Position numbers and translations under genes: made by a program. The notes under the pieces are model-generated. The model made no database searches and was not told where the DNA came from. It was given only the letters and a program-made list of their open reading frames with translations. Shown here in pieces: positions 23,868 through 34,086 of a DNA stretch of 64,000 bases. The stretch covers positions 358,826-422,825 of the forward strand of contig SCFE01000058.1 in NCBI GenBank assembly GCA_004352715.1, read 5' to 3'. Every line of letters starts with the position of its first letter. Within the stretch, counting starts at the first letter, position 1. The DNA is from Hofstenia miamia. Lineage: Eukaryota; Xenacoelomorpha; Acoela.

Positions 23868-26800
23868 CGAAATTTCGAAATTATACTAAAAGCAAATTAT
23901 ATGTAATAATGTTAGAATTAATATTTATTCAAAAAAGTAAAATCAAGANNNNNNNNNNNNNNNNNNNNATATATATATGAATTTTGAATGCAAGATTACC
24001 AATACATTCGTTTACGCGAGAGTCCAGAATAGTTTTAACAGCATGTTGTGCACCTGTCGGGTTTTCTGAGACTAATATAGATAAATGACTGTTTTTAGCG
24101 TTGCCAATATAAGCAATATTCTGTATTTATTGCCATCCTAATGCATATGCTGCAATATTTATACAATTTTTACAAATTTAGTCAACCGGTGATAAAGGTG
24201 TTGAAGTAAGTGATATATCAATAATATATATTTGAACATTTAATAGTGTTTTTAAGAAAGAAGCATATTGCTTTCATCATAACAGGGACGTTTGCAATGA
24301 ATGGATTATTTAATATGGTAATAAAACGACATGTAGTGCAAATTATTAATACGTTATGCACATCAATTAAAATAAATCAGATGTGATTAAATTTACTTCA
24401 AGGAAATGATTTAAAATTGTTTTCTAATACAATTATATTTTGCCTGCTTTCAAAGGGTGACATATTTAAGGCATCCGTCCAAAAATTACTGATCCCTTTT
24501 GCTGTTAATCATCGTTTATGTAGGTTGTCTCTGATGATGTTGTTCAAGAAAATTATCTTGATATAATTTTTCGAGTTTTGTCTATGTACAAAAGCAATAA
24601 AAATTATATAACCCATTAAATTAAACTGAAAATACTTCTAAATTTTATATATTCATTTCTGTTTAGGTTGATGAGGAAACCATTGTACCCTCCAATGAAC
24701 AGGTAATACTTTCAATTATGTTTCATTACAGTTATTTCTTCAATAGCTAAATGCTCTTTTTTCTTACAGCATAGATGTTTGAACATCAATTAAGAGTGAG
24801 GCTCCTAGACAAGAAGCTGACAATTAGTTATTTCTAAAAATCTTGTTAAATAAATTCCACTTTGTGGATAATCTGTCTAATTAATTATATAGCGTCAGTG
24901 GACTGTCTGATATGGATCAGGCTATGTGGTTTTAAGACAATATTTTATATTTTTAAATAGTTATTTGTTTTAAAGTTATTGCAACCACATTGAAAAGACA
25001 TTAATCTAAAAATTTCATCACTTTCAATTGCTAAACATCTAAGAGCATATGCTCATCAATTCAAGAAAAATCAGTTGTAATTACTTAAATCATCACTCAA
25101 AGATGCAAGGAAAGAATACAAGTTAAGTAATTTAGATTTTAATGATTTACTACAAACAAAGAGCAAAGTTTTATAAATCAAACTCTGTATAACTCATAAT
25201 AATAAGAAATCTTGTGAAATTAAACAACGACACGAGTGCTTCAAAAATGTCAAAGAAATACCGATCAATTTAAGCTAAAAAATACAGTCCAAAAAGTTTT
25301 TCTGTAAAGCCGACACCATAACTGAATGAAACATTATCTTATGGTATGAATATGAATTGGCCAGTTTTTGATAATTCTGAAAATGTTAAAATTGAGACTG
25401 AAGCAATGTTCCAAGCATTATTGAATTAGAAAATCCTACTTCTGATGTTAAGGACAACTTAAAACTAAAATTTGTTTTATTAACGAACGCTTATTGTGAA
25501 TTCCCAATTTCTCTAAAAAAGTTTAAACATCTATACTTGCATGAATTTGCTAAAAATGATTCAATTTACATGTCTACATTTGATAAAGATAATGGCTCTG
25601 CAATCCCTGACAAAAATAATAATTTCTATATAAGACCAACGAATGTTTAAAAAAAACAGAATTAATTTTCCATTTTCGTTTAATTGTTCCAGCTAATATC
25701 TTTTACATTGTAGTCTATGTCCGCTAACGTACAGGTTGGCTAGCTTTTTGGAGCCTTATTAAAAAAATGGAGGATATTACAACTATTATTATAACTTACC
25801 TTAATGTAGATTTACTTTTGTTAAATGTCCTAACAGTATTTTGCCTATTTATGCAGATAAATATATAAATAACTAAATATATTTAGCATTTATTAAGCTA
25901 TTATCTATTTATATCTAAAATTATTATGGGCATGAATTTTCTAATCAAGCAACTTTAAGCTAAATTGCTAATCACTTCTACTTCAGTAGTTGTATGTACT
26001 ACTATTTTTATACAAGCGTATTGAACACATGTTTTATAATTTACAAATTTAGGCAGCCAACGATGAAGATGCTGAAGTAAGTGCTATATCAATATTTAAA
26101 TTGTTTAAATTTTTCATAGTGTCTTTCAGCAAGTTTAATATAATTACATTTGTTCACCTATTGTACTTGACTTTAATTAAAACATTTTAATGGCTAACTT
26201 AAAATTTAAAATTGACACACATAGCATATGTGGAATGGTAAATTGCTGTAATAAGTATGAGAATTAAAGTTACTAGTTAGTATTAGAGTAAGTTACTCAG
26301 AAAATTATTAAAAGAAGTCCTAAAATTACCGACATACATCTATCAAATATAGAATGAATATATATGTAGATTAATAAATTTTATTTCTTCAATTAATTTT
26401 TCAAATTCAAATTGAACGCAGGGTTGTTCTAAGACCAGACTACTTGTTTTCTCCTTATTGGTTTTTATTATCTTATTTACAATTTTGAGGCCAAAAAAGT
26501 GCATTAATACCAGGAAATCAGATTATTGATGCCTCGAAATCAGTGTATTGTGTGGGTTAAAATAATTCTCTCATAGATTTAAAATTACTGTGTCGTTTGA
26601 AAAATAACAAATCTTCATTCAATAAATTCTTTACAATAAATTATTTCAAGTTACCCAAAATCTATTTATAATATTAAATATGTTTTTTGGATATATTTTG
26701 AAATAATAAAATTGAAGCTTAAAAGTTTAAAATGCCTGTTGTACATTGCGCAAATGATATATCCAAAGTTCATTTTAGAGAAATAAAATGTTAAATCTCT

Positions 26801-29800
26801 ATCAATTCCAAATCCAAGATAATTACTTTGACTAATCTCATTATCATCGACTTTAATTTTTTTGTATGCTTTCTGCGTAAAGATAATAAAAAATTGTGTC
26901 TTATCAAGATTAGTTTTCAACTTGTTTAAGTTAAGATCCTCAGTCAGATTTTCAATGTTTTCGCGAAATGTCTGCTTGCTTCACATTAAAAACTAGAAAC
27001 TATTTCAAGGTATTTAAATATAAATTAAGGGGCCAATAGCTAAATATAGTTAATGCACTTAAAAACACCGTATCTATTTTTCAATACTGATATTTTGAAT
27101 TTTATAAATTAATTTTAAGCTCACACAAAAATTTTTAGGTAGTTGAGGAAACAATTGTGCCGACCAACAATGAGGTAAATTTTGAATATTTCATTTAAAT
27201 TGTGATATTTTCATCTAAACGCTTGATTATAAATTTAGGTAATTCCTTTCTTAATTTCATGAAATCTATTTCGATTAAGAAACTTTATTCTTATAGATTA
27301 AATTTGAATCGGTTCGTATTCATTTAGCTTCTTTGAATTATAGAATAAAAGACTATTTTTGATTTTGGGTAACAGGTAACCGGTAATGAAAACGCCGGAA
27401 ATATAGTAAGTAATTAGTCCTTTTATTTGTATTTAAAGTAACTTGCCCAAGGGAACATATGCTCTTTCAAAAATAATTGTATATTTTCAGTACATAGTTA
27501 ATGCAAACAGCGTGAGGTGCCATCAGTGATATATGCATACTAATTCACATATTGTAGTATTTGCTTACTATTTTTGAAATTGTCTTGAACGATTTGGGAT
27601 TTTAGAATATAATAAAAGAATAGAATAAATAGATTTTAAAACATAGCGACAGGAATTATGTATTCCAAATCAGTTTGTGTAGGTATTCTGAAATTTGATG
27701 TTTTTATATCTGCAATTGGTCATTTCTTACCATTCATAAACATTTGAATTTGCAAAATGTTATTGCTAAGAAAAGGAATTGTTTATTTATATATTTATCA
27801 GTATACACAACGTGAAAACTAAATTATTTTACAATTTTAGGTAACTGGCAATGAAGATCAAAAAGAAGTGAGTATCATGTTTTGAAATTTTCAATCATAT
27901 ATATATATATATATATATACATAATTATGTATATATAATTAGTGACTAAAAGCTGGATTGCATTGTAAATTTATCTTCATATATTGTCAGGAGAAGCAAA
28001 ATTTCTTTAAAATTCCATCTTACATTTACTCATTGCTTAATATATATATATATATACATATATATAATGGCAGGCATTAAAGCATGTTTGTAAGAAAGAA
28101 ATATATTGCATGCATAATTTATTCAAAAGGCTTTAAGATTTAATATGTTATTATGGTACAAATATTGAAAATTAATTCTGTAAACACAATTAATTCTTAA
28201 AATTTCAATTTCAGTTCTACATTATTTAAATAATGGATTATACGTAAATTTAAACGAAAATTGACATATAATTCATTTGAATTATCTGAAAAGGGAATAA
28301 TTGATGCTCCAGAAACTTTCACAATGCCATCAAAGGCTACTTAAAAATATTAAGGTTATTTTGTTGGGTTTTAATCTTTGCTAAAAAATTTATAGAAACC
28401 AACAAATCAACAATAAAAAAACTAGAAATGCTTTTGATAATATTTTAATTGACATAATAAATTTTATTCAGTGTGCCTATGAAACAAATATATATATATA
28501 TTTCTTTAACTTTTGATTTTATGCACTAACCTTAAAGTAACGCAAATATTTTTAGGTAGTTGAAGAAACAATTGTGCCTACTAATAATCAGGTAACTTGA
28601 ATATTTCATTCAAGATATGACTTTTTATCCAACCACTTAATGATCGATTTACCTTAAACTGGGTGCCCCATAAATGGGCAAAACGTTTTTTGATGTTTAC
28701 AAAAATTTTCTTCAACCATTTAGGAAATTTGAAAATCTTGAGGCTTTGAATGCAATGCTGAAAATGTGTACAAAATTGTTTTGTTGTTCCTGAAGTTTTT
28801 AAAAAATTTTGTTAAAATTTTCTTTTACATTCTCTCCATTTTTTTCAAAATCTTATATTGCAAAAACGTTCATCATTAGCAAAAATGTTAACTGGGTATT
28901 TAGAACACTTAATTATATTGAAAAACATGAATCCATAACGCAATTAAGATCATCATATGATATCTTGTTACTTTATTCAGTATCAATCTTTATGTATGAT
29001 TCACAAATTTATCCATGAATTGAGTTCATTAAGTTTTCTTAATAATTACATCAAAATCAATAAAAGAAGTAAAACACATTTTAGCATCAATAATCGTCAA
29101 GATTCATTTTCTTTTAAATGTTCAATCTTATGGAATGATTTAAGTATTGATATAAAATGTGAGAAAAACTATAAACACAATTTTTATAAATAGGCAAACA
29201 TTATTGGGCATAGATAATAAACTCAACGCATGGCCGAATTACTTTTAAAACTGCCCTTTTATTAATATTGCATATTTAAATAGTTTTGTAAATATTTTGT
29301 AATGTGTTAGAGTATAGTTTTTAAATACAGTTAAGCAATAAATTTGCTTTCACTCTTAATTTGGACTCTGTTAATTTTGGTCTAGTCAAATTTCTGTTCA
29401 TATAAATTACAGAATAAAACTTTGTTTAATTTGCATTTTAGGTAACCGGCAACGAAAACACTCAACAAAATGTAAGTAAGCTGTTTTCAAATTTATTCTG
29501 TGATTCAATTCTTTTAAAATAGTTTACTCAATAACTTCTCAATAAGAATGCAAGAGAATTTTGTAGTAAAATTATTCGAAGTGTATGTCATTTACATATT
29601 TATTATTTCATGTACTTTTGTTAGTCCATATTTTTAAAATTTTTTTAAGTTCATATTTTGAGTAGCATAATTGCTATTCATATTTATAAGTGTACATTTT
29701 CTTTGCATATTACTGACTTTTGGAAAACACTTATATGTTGATATTATGTCTTACACATGAGTATATAAATCCAAATTTCGAAATCTACTAACTTTTACTA

Positions 29801-30117
29801 AAATTATATTTCTTCCAAACTTTAGAACAAAATGTATAGAAATTATAGTTTCAGATTAGAAATAAAAATTTATTTCTTAAGCGTTTCTTATTTTCTGTTA
29901 GTTAATTACAATTAATATATTTTTATATTGAGAATCGATGACATATACCTATAATTTTTTTATTAATCGTTTGATTACATTTAATTGAAATTCTTTTTGC
30001 GATCATGTAGCAAAAACGGTTTTATATATTTTCCTTTAGGATAAGCGAAATGAAGATTTTTACAATTTTCTTCGCAAATTAGAAAATGACGAAGAATATT
30101 ATGGAGAGCTCCTCTGA
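20595..30117 (+). CDS. Micro-exon gene A: secreted acidic coiled-coil protein, 170 residues in 15 exons
   Basis: No known family recognised. Exons: 20595-20653, 21436-21463, 22388-22420, 22793-22813, 23082-23102, 23759-23788, 24182-24205, 24667-24702, 26053-26076, 27139-27174, 27376-27405, 27841-27867, 28556-28591, 29442-29471, 30040-30117. They total 513 nt, open from ATG to TGA. Each is bounded by AG and GT, usually TTTAG or TTTTAG and GTAAG-like. Exon 1 ends in phase 2 and exon 2 restores phase 0. Every later internal exon is 21-36 nt, divisible by three and in phase 0. Residues 1-20 are a signal peptide, 24-29 a C-x4-C motif, 31-55 a perfect heptad coiled coil, 55-145 acidic repeats, and 146-170 the C-terminal exon. 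Only two cysteines remain in the mature protein. Agreement of splice sites, phase, heptads and a paralogue supports the model; exon skipping cannot be judged. Confidence 0.86.
21436..21463 (+). CDS. Gene A exon 2: C-x4-C micro-exon
   Basis: 28 nt: one base completes the alanine codon, then nine codons read DDECRTIMC. The acceptor is TATTTAG and the donor GTAAGT. The length, 1+27, moves the phase from 2 to 0. Gene B exon 2 does the same with 1+30 and also ends in Cys as C-x4-C. Confidence 0.8.
22388..23788 (+). CDS. Gene A exons 3-6: coiled coil assembled from micro-exons
   Basis: The four exons encode RLKNLENRISQ, IDEKLEK, VEEKLAE and IEESEEAKTE. Read together, hydrophobic residues fall at 31, 34, 38, 41, 45, 48, 52 and 55, an unbroken 3-4 heptad spacing across three splice junctions. 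That register independently supports the exon choice. The introns hold TA arrays and a locally duplicated block of about 39 bp (22906-22944 and 22977-23015). Confidence 0.85.
22906..23015 (+). repeat. Local duplication separated by TA array in gene A intron 4
   Basis: AATGAATGATTTGACAATC.TTAGATGCATTGAAATTTA occurs twice with about 71-bp spacing, each followed by a TA array. Confidence 0.75.
23811..23862. repeat. Long TA microsatellite in gene A intron 6
   Basis: About 50 bp of alternating TA; other long arrays lie at 22726-22756, 22878-22906, 27896-27920 and 55097-55120. Confidence 0.95.
23949..23968. other. Assembly gap, 20 N
   Basis: Run of N in a TA-rich intron of gene A. Confidence 0.99.
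24182..29471 (+). CDS. Gene A exons 7-14: acidic exon-pair repeats
   Basis: The exons encode STGDKGVE, VDEETIVPSNEQ, AANDEDAE, VVEETIVPTNNE, VTGNENAGNI, VTGNEDQKE, VVEETIVPTNNQ and VTGNENTQQN. Two exon types alternate: a 12-residue E-E-T-I-V-P type and an 8-10-residue TGNE or NDEDAE type. The introns after exons 10 and 13 are also alignable (both begin close to a gaatatttcatt string), so exon plus intron was duplicated as a unit. Exon 12 is a TGNE type without its partner. Introns here also carry LINE debris on both strands. Confidence 0.85.
24850..25650 (+). pseudogene. Decayed transposon coding remnant in gene A intron 8
   Basis: A frame with SLKDARKEYKLSNLDFNDLL and a later one with LKLKFVLLTNAYCEFPISL show coding-like residue use broken by stops. 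They resemble the linker region of LINE ORF2, but the assignment is weak. Confidence 0.35.
26620..27000 (-). pseudogene. LINE reverse transcriptase fragment in gene A intron 9
   Basis: The minus frame KTNLDKTQFFIIFTQK followed by IKVDDNEISQSNYLGFGIDR and DLTF is the RT thumb-entry region (N--KT---F--------I-----I-----YLG--ID--L-F). Confidence 0.7.
28800..29193 (+). pseudogene. LINE ORF2 C-terminal fragment in gene A intron 13
   Basis: Two overlapping frames read ITQLRSSYDILLLY and MIHKFIHELSSLSFLNNYI, then SINNRQDSFSFKCSILWNDL. This is the common C-terminal end of jockey/CR1-like polymerases (YK--LWN-LP-.-). The frameshift near 28975 marks decay. Confidence 0.6.
30040..30117 (+). CDS. Gene A terminal exon
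   Basis: A strong acceptor (TTTTCCTTTAG) leads into 25 codons and TGA at 30115-30117. The exon starts DKR and continues NEDFYNFLRKL, ending in an acidic, tyrosine-containing tail. It is the longest exon of the gene and the only non-repetitive one after the coiled coil. A possible polyadenylation hexamer AATAAA lies near 30593; an ATTAAA is much closer, near 30133. Confidence 0.8.
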   Translation, partial: DKRNEDFYNFLRKLENDEEYYGELL

Positions 30118-30119
30118 AA

Positions 30120-31370
30120 CGTATATGACTTATTAAATATATCTCATCATATTTGTAATCAAAATTTCTAAGTAAACATGATCTTTTCTTCTTATAATTG
30201 CTAATTAATTTCGAAAGAAAATCGTAAATACCTTTACTCAATATTATAATTTTGATGGCAATGTATTTGTATTTAAAATATATACAAAAGGTGAATTAAG
30301 CATTGCTTTTTATCATACATTAACCCTGCAATATCTGAATTAAGTCAGTCATTTAATCTTTCATTTAAAATTCCCTGAAAACATTTTACAATCAAATAAG
30401 GGTTTTCTGCACTGCTTTTCAATTACAATAATGGTATTATTTTGCAACACATTTGGAGAGCGAAGACGCCACCCACTAAAAATATTTAAGGTGCACAAAT
30501 GTATTAGAGGATTAAAAAATTGAACAATCTTAATTCCTGCAACACTATTGTGGTTGAAAGAGAACGAATTTTTCGTTCTCAACTAGCATTTAAATAAAGT
30601 CTGCATGTAGTTTACATGGTATCATAGAAATTTGCAGGACAGAGTCACTTTAGGCCCACATGTACAAGCAACATATATCATTTAAAAACCTTAATTGCGA
30701 AATACATAGACGAGAGCAGCACCCTATACCAGCATGCCTGATTTTGAGCAACACCGAAAAAGCAGATGTATGAATTATCCGTATTAGTAAATTTCCATTC
30801 ATCATCACATTGAAATTTATGTTTTTACATTACTTTAATTTAGTTTGCATAAGAATTGTTACTTAAAAATTGAATACTATAGATTTTGTAATTACCTATT
30901 TGAAATGCGTTCCAGAGTTGGAATATATTCGACCCAATTGCACGTTAAGGAAGCCGGTCGGAGCGGGTCAATATTTTTTGACTAGACCATTCCCTAAGAA
31001 CGAAGAAGAGATCAGTATATTTATTGCTATAAAATGCAAAATAAGAATTTGTTTGTCATCATTTTGAAAGTACTTTTTTCATATTAAAAAGTATATCAAA
31101 ATGCGAGACAGAACTTCACCTGCCACATATTGTTTTTAGTAATAAATTGGTAATAGTTGCATTCAGTGACGTCCAGTTAAATAAATTAGTTTAACTATTT
31201 TGAACACATAAGTTATATTTTCAGTTAGTTATTGCTATTTAGTTTAATTAACGATTAGTTAAACAAATTGTACTTTTGCGAGTAGAAATAGAACTTATTT
31301 ATTTTCTTTGTTTCTGCGCTATTTGCTCCTGAAAGCGATAAAATTATTCCACAAGTTCGCAAAATTATGC
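30120..31370. other. Intergenic after gene A
   Basis: Likely contains the 3' UTR of gene A. Apart from the coding-like stretch at 30882-31067 nothing was recognised. Confidence 0.4.
30882..31067 (+). other. Coding-like stretch of unknown origin
   Basis: An open frame reads FVITYLKCVPELEYIRPNC and continues to TGA at 31065-31067. It has no ATG and follows a CTATAG acceptor-like site, so it could be a terminal exon. The phase does not fit gene A directly. It contains balanced codons and three cysteines. No family recognised. Confidence 0.25.
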
Positions 31371-31379
31371 AATTTTTTG

Positions 31380-31750
31380 AGACTTTTTTGGATTTTTTGC
31401 CAAAGTTAATTGCAGTATGAATTTCGTCGATCACTTAGACATTGAAACTTGCTGATAAGACATGCTGCTTCATATTTAAAATGTGGAAAAATTACCAGCA
31501 GAGCACGCCTTTGAATCCATAAAGATTCAAAAACAGAATGATCGGATTCAAGATTGTTTTTTCGTATTGGATTTAATTCTTTTGGCACAATAATCATAAG
31601 ACCACCACCTCTACTATCCCTATTTTAACAAAACATAAAAAATTGCGGGGCCTGGATTGAACAAATTTGGATTAATTTCGTTGTTTAGCCAAGTTTCTGT
31701 AATAGTGATAATTGAATTTGAACCAAATTGAGTTGCAATTTTAAGAAAGT
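31380..31750 (-). pseudogene. LINE endonuclease start fused to RT C-terminus by deletion
   Basis: The minus strand gives IATQFGSNSIITITETWLNN (E-T-W-L, catalytic Glu) and RGGGLMIIVPKELNPIRKN, then ESLWI joined directly to QRRALLVIFPHFKYEAACLI. In the intact relative ALWVKL and IQKHALRIIFPNFKYEAACL are more than 650 residues apart. Confidence 0.7.
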
Positions 31751-31755
31751 GATTT

Positions 31756-32076
31756 CTATTTGAATTCAGACTTCTTTAAATAAATATACTTAAAATTGTC
31801 TTTATAATGATTCGCTAAATTTTCAAGATTACATTCATCTAATATTGGGCCAGGATTTAATTCTATATCTCCTGCTAGAATAATTAAATTACAAAAGTAA
31901 TCATGGATGAAAGTAAGAAAATTTTTGCTAAATTTTAGTGATAATTCATAGTAGTGTTGATAATGAAATTTTTGTTTGAGTATGCGTGGTTGTCTCACGT
32001 GTACATAATATAATTTTACATTTCTAAGGAGTAATAAAAATAAAAATAGTGGTTTCCGAAAGTTTACCTTGTTCAT
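31756..32076 (-). CDS. LINE ORF2 N-terminus with 2A-like motif
   Basis: 107 codons including stop, starting in the ATGA overlap. A leucine-rich hydrophobic stretch (residues 10-20) is followed by IILAGDIELNPGP; GDIELNPGP is at residues 69-77 (31846-31872). D-x-E-x-N-P-G-P is the canonical ribosome-skipping 2A signature, known at the start of ORF2 in several APE-type LINEs. The Gly-Pro junction would free a leader from the polymerase. The frame closes soon after, and the endonuclease resumes in another frame at about 31740. Confidence 0.7.
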   Translation of the reverse strand: MNKVNFRKPLFLFLLLLRNVKLYYVHVRQPRILKQKFHYQHYYELSLKFSKNFLTFIHDYFCNLIILAGDIELNPGPILDECNLENLANHYKDNFKYIYLKKSEFK

Positions 32077-32660
32077 TGATATAGCTGACGGTGTAGGGTG
32101 GGGTGAAAAGTGGGTGTCGACAGTAGAGCACGGCGTGTATTGTTGGATGCTGCTTTCGCGGAGGAAATTTTGGGTTGACGCAATGAACCGTAATGATTGG
32201 GATGAGTTGACGGAGGGTGAAAGTAGTTCCTTAGATTGCGGATGAAGGCTAAGAGACCTTTGCGAGACAGGTGAATACCATCGTGAGCAAGAAGAGTGGA
32301 ATTGATTAAGCGTGGCGAAAGAAGGAAATGATCAAAGACTGGAATGACACTAAGACGACGTTGAAAGAAACTTCTCATGATTTGATTACATTGTTGGATT
32401 GCAAAGTTCTTTGAGAGATTATGATCAGCACAGAGAGGGGTGTGATAAGGTCTGAATTTCTTCTTGACTACTGTGATGATGTGTTGTAGCTTTTGGCGGA
32501 ACGTGTTAGGTTTGAACTTGAGGGCATCGATTAGACCGGTGTTGAGCATCACAGTGTCGAAGTGAGTACTTTCGTATTGCGTGTTTTTTTGCGTTAGAGC
32601 TGCGGTGCTACTACCTGGGTGCGATTGAATGGTTGTGATTTGATTTTGAAGGAGATTAGG
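32073..32660 (-). CDS. LINE ORF1 with SGNH-hydrolase-like C-terminal region (partial)
   Basis: The frame is open from about 32660 and includes ESTHFDTVMLNTGLID, AIQQCNQIMRSFFQRRLSVI and AHDGIHLSRKGLLAFIRNLR, ending HRQLYQ and TGA. D-G-I-H-L-S-x-x-G is the D-x-x-H block that closes SGNH esterase domains, which CR1-type ORF1 proteins carry. The 5' side continues in another frame after a shift near 32650 (region rich in K, P and S up to about 32840). The stop overlaps the ORF2 start as ATGA. Role in the element: ORF1 esterase, exact task unknown. Confidence 0.6.
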   Translation of the reverse strand, partial: PNLLQNQITTIQSHPGSSTAALTQKNTQYESTHFDTVMLNTGLIDALKFKPNTFRQKLQHIITVVKKKFRPYHTPLCADHNLSKNFAIQQCNQIMRSFFQRRLSVIPVFDHFLLSPRLINSTLLAHDGIHLSRKGLLAFIRNLRNYFHPPSTHPNHYGSLRQPKISSAKAASNNTRRALLSTPTFHPTLHRQLYQ

Positions 32661-32865
32661 TGTTTGAGGATGCAGCTTACTTTGATAAGCGTAGTTTTTC
32701 CATTCTTAATCTTTATTATTTGTGGTTTTACGATTTCTTTTGCATGTTTTTGCGGTGCGGGCGATATCTTCGGAAATGAAAATAGTTTAGGCGATGAAGG
32801 AAGATTTGGTGATGCAATGGCGATTTTTTTTTGACGTGTTGGTGCAGGGGACGAATTTTATCGGC

Positions 32866-33045
32866 GTTTGCTGGTGAAGATAGTGTTGCTTAGGCGGGCG
32901 AACATTTGACGTAGCGGTGTTTTCTTTTTATGTTTTATTAAAGCGCTTGCCGCAATTAGAGTCGCAGTGCCACCAAACAGCGAGCTGTGAATCGCCCCTG
33001 CGAGAGCGGGGGAAACCCGACCGTCCTCGGTGAGAGCTGACAAAA

Positions 33046-33086
<41 letters not shown>
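32866..33086. mobile_element. GC-rich unclassified element end with (AAT)n tail
   Basis: From 32930 to 33045 GC content rises sharply (GAGAGCGGGGGAAACCCGAC) and an (AAT)n run follows at 33046-33082. On + this looks like the 3' end of a LINE or SINE with a simple-repeat tail. On - it may be the 5' region of the adjacent LINE, with an open frame containing LTEDGRVSPALAGAIHSSLF. Confidence 0.35.
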
Positions 33087-34086
33087 NNNNNNNNNNNNNN
33101 NNNNNNNNNNNNNNNNNNNNNNNNNNNNNNNNNNNNNNNNNNNNNNNNNNNNNNNNNNNNNNNNNNNNNNNNNNNNNNNNNNNNNNNNNNNNNNNNNNNN
33201 NNNNNNNNNNNNNNNNNNNNNNNNNNNNNNNNNNNNNNNNNNNNNNNNNNNNNNNNNNNNNNNNNNNNNNNNNNNNNNNNNNNNNNNNNNNNNNNNNNNN
33301 NNNNNNNNNNNNNNNNNNNNNNNNNNNNNNNNNNNNNNNNNNNNNNNNNNNNNNNNNNNNNNNNNNNNNNNNNNNNNNNNNNNNNNNNNNNNNNNNNNNN
33401 NNNNNNNNNNNNNNNNNNNNNNNNNNNNNNNNNNNNNNNNNNNNNNNNNNNNNNNNNNNNNNNNNNNNNNNNNNNNNNNNNNNNNNNNNNNNNNNNNNNN
33501 NNNNNNNNNNNNNNNNNNNNNNNNNNNNNNNNNNNNNNNNNNNNNNNNNNNNNNNNNNNNNNNNNNNNNNNNNNNNNNNNNNNNNNNNNNNNNNNNNNNN
33601 NNNNNNNNNNNNNNNNNNNNNNNNNNNNNNNNNNNNNNNNNNNNNNNNNNNNNNNNNNNNNNNNNNNNNNNNNNNNNNNNNNNNNNNNNNNNNNNNNNNN
33701 NNNNNNNNNNNNNNNNNNNNNNNNNNNNNNNNNNNNNNNNNNNNNNNNNNNNNNNNNNNNNNNNNNNNNNNNNNNNNNNNNNNNNNNNNNNNNNNNNNNN
33801 NNNNNNNNNNNNNNNNNNNNNNNNNNNNNNNNNNNNNNNNNNNNNNNNNNNNNNNNNNNNNNNNNNNNNNNNNNNNNNNNNNNNNNNNNNNNNNNNNNNN
33901 NNNNNNNNNNNNNNNNNNNNNNNNNNNNNNNNNNNNNNNNNNNNNNNNNNNNNNNNNNNNNNNNNNNNNNNNNNNNNNNNNNNNNNNNNNNNNNNNNNNN
34001 NNNNNNNNNNNNNNNNNNNNNNNNNNNNNNNNNNNNNNNNNNNNNNNNNNNNNNNNNNNNNNNNNNNNNNNNNNNNNNNNNNNNNN
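33087..34086. other. Assembly gap, 1000 N
   Basis: Run of exactly 1000 N between an AAT repeat and a TA array. Confidence 0.99.

Larger units (their letters stand above)
31380..32860 (-). mobile_element. Internally deleted APE-type LINE with esterase ORF1 and 2A-like motif
   Basis: The minus-strand order is ORF1 with an SGNH-like end, ORF2 start with GDIELNPGP, start of the endonuclease, then an abrupt join to the RT C-terminal part. The end portion FPHFKYEAACLISKFQCLSD is nearly the same as FPNFKYEAACLISKCQSQSD of the 13.4-16.9 kb LINE, so the two are related. Confidence 0.75.

Noticed and set aside
20595-30117. Assignment to schistosome on the basis of micro-exons
   Set aside because: Tc1, pogo and piggyBac elements alongside are not what I would expect there, and no sequence match to known schistosome families was recognised.
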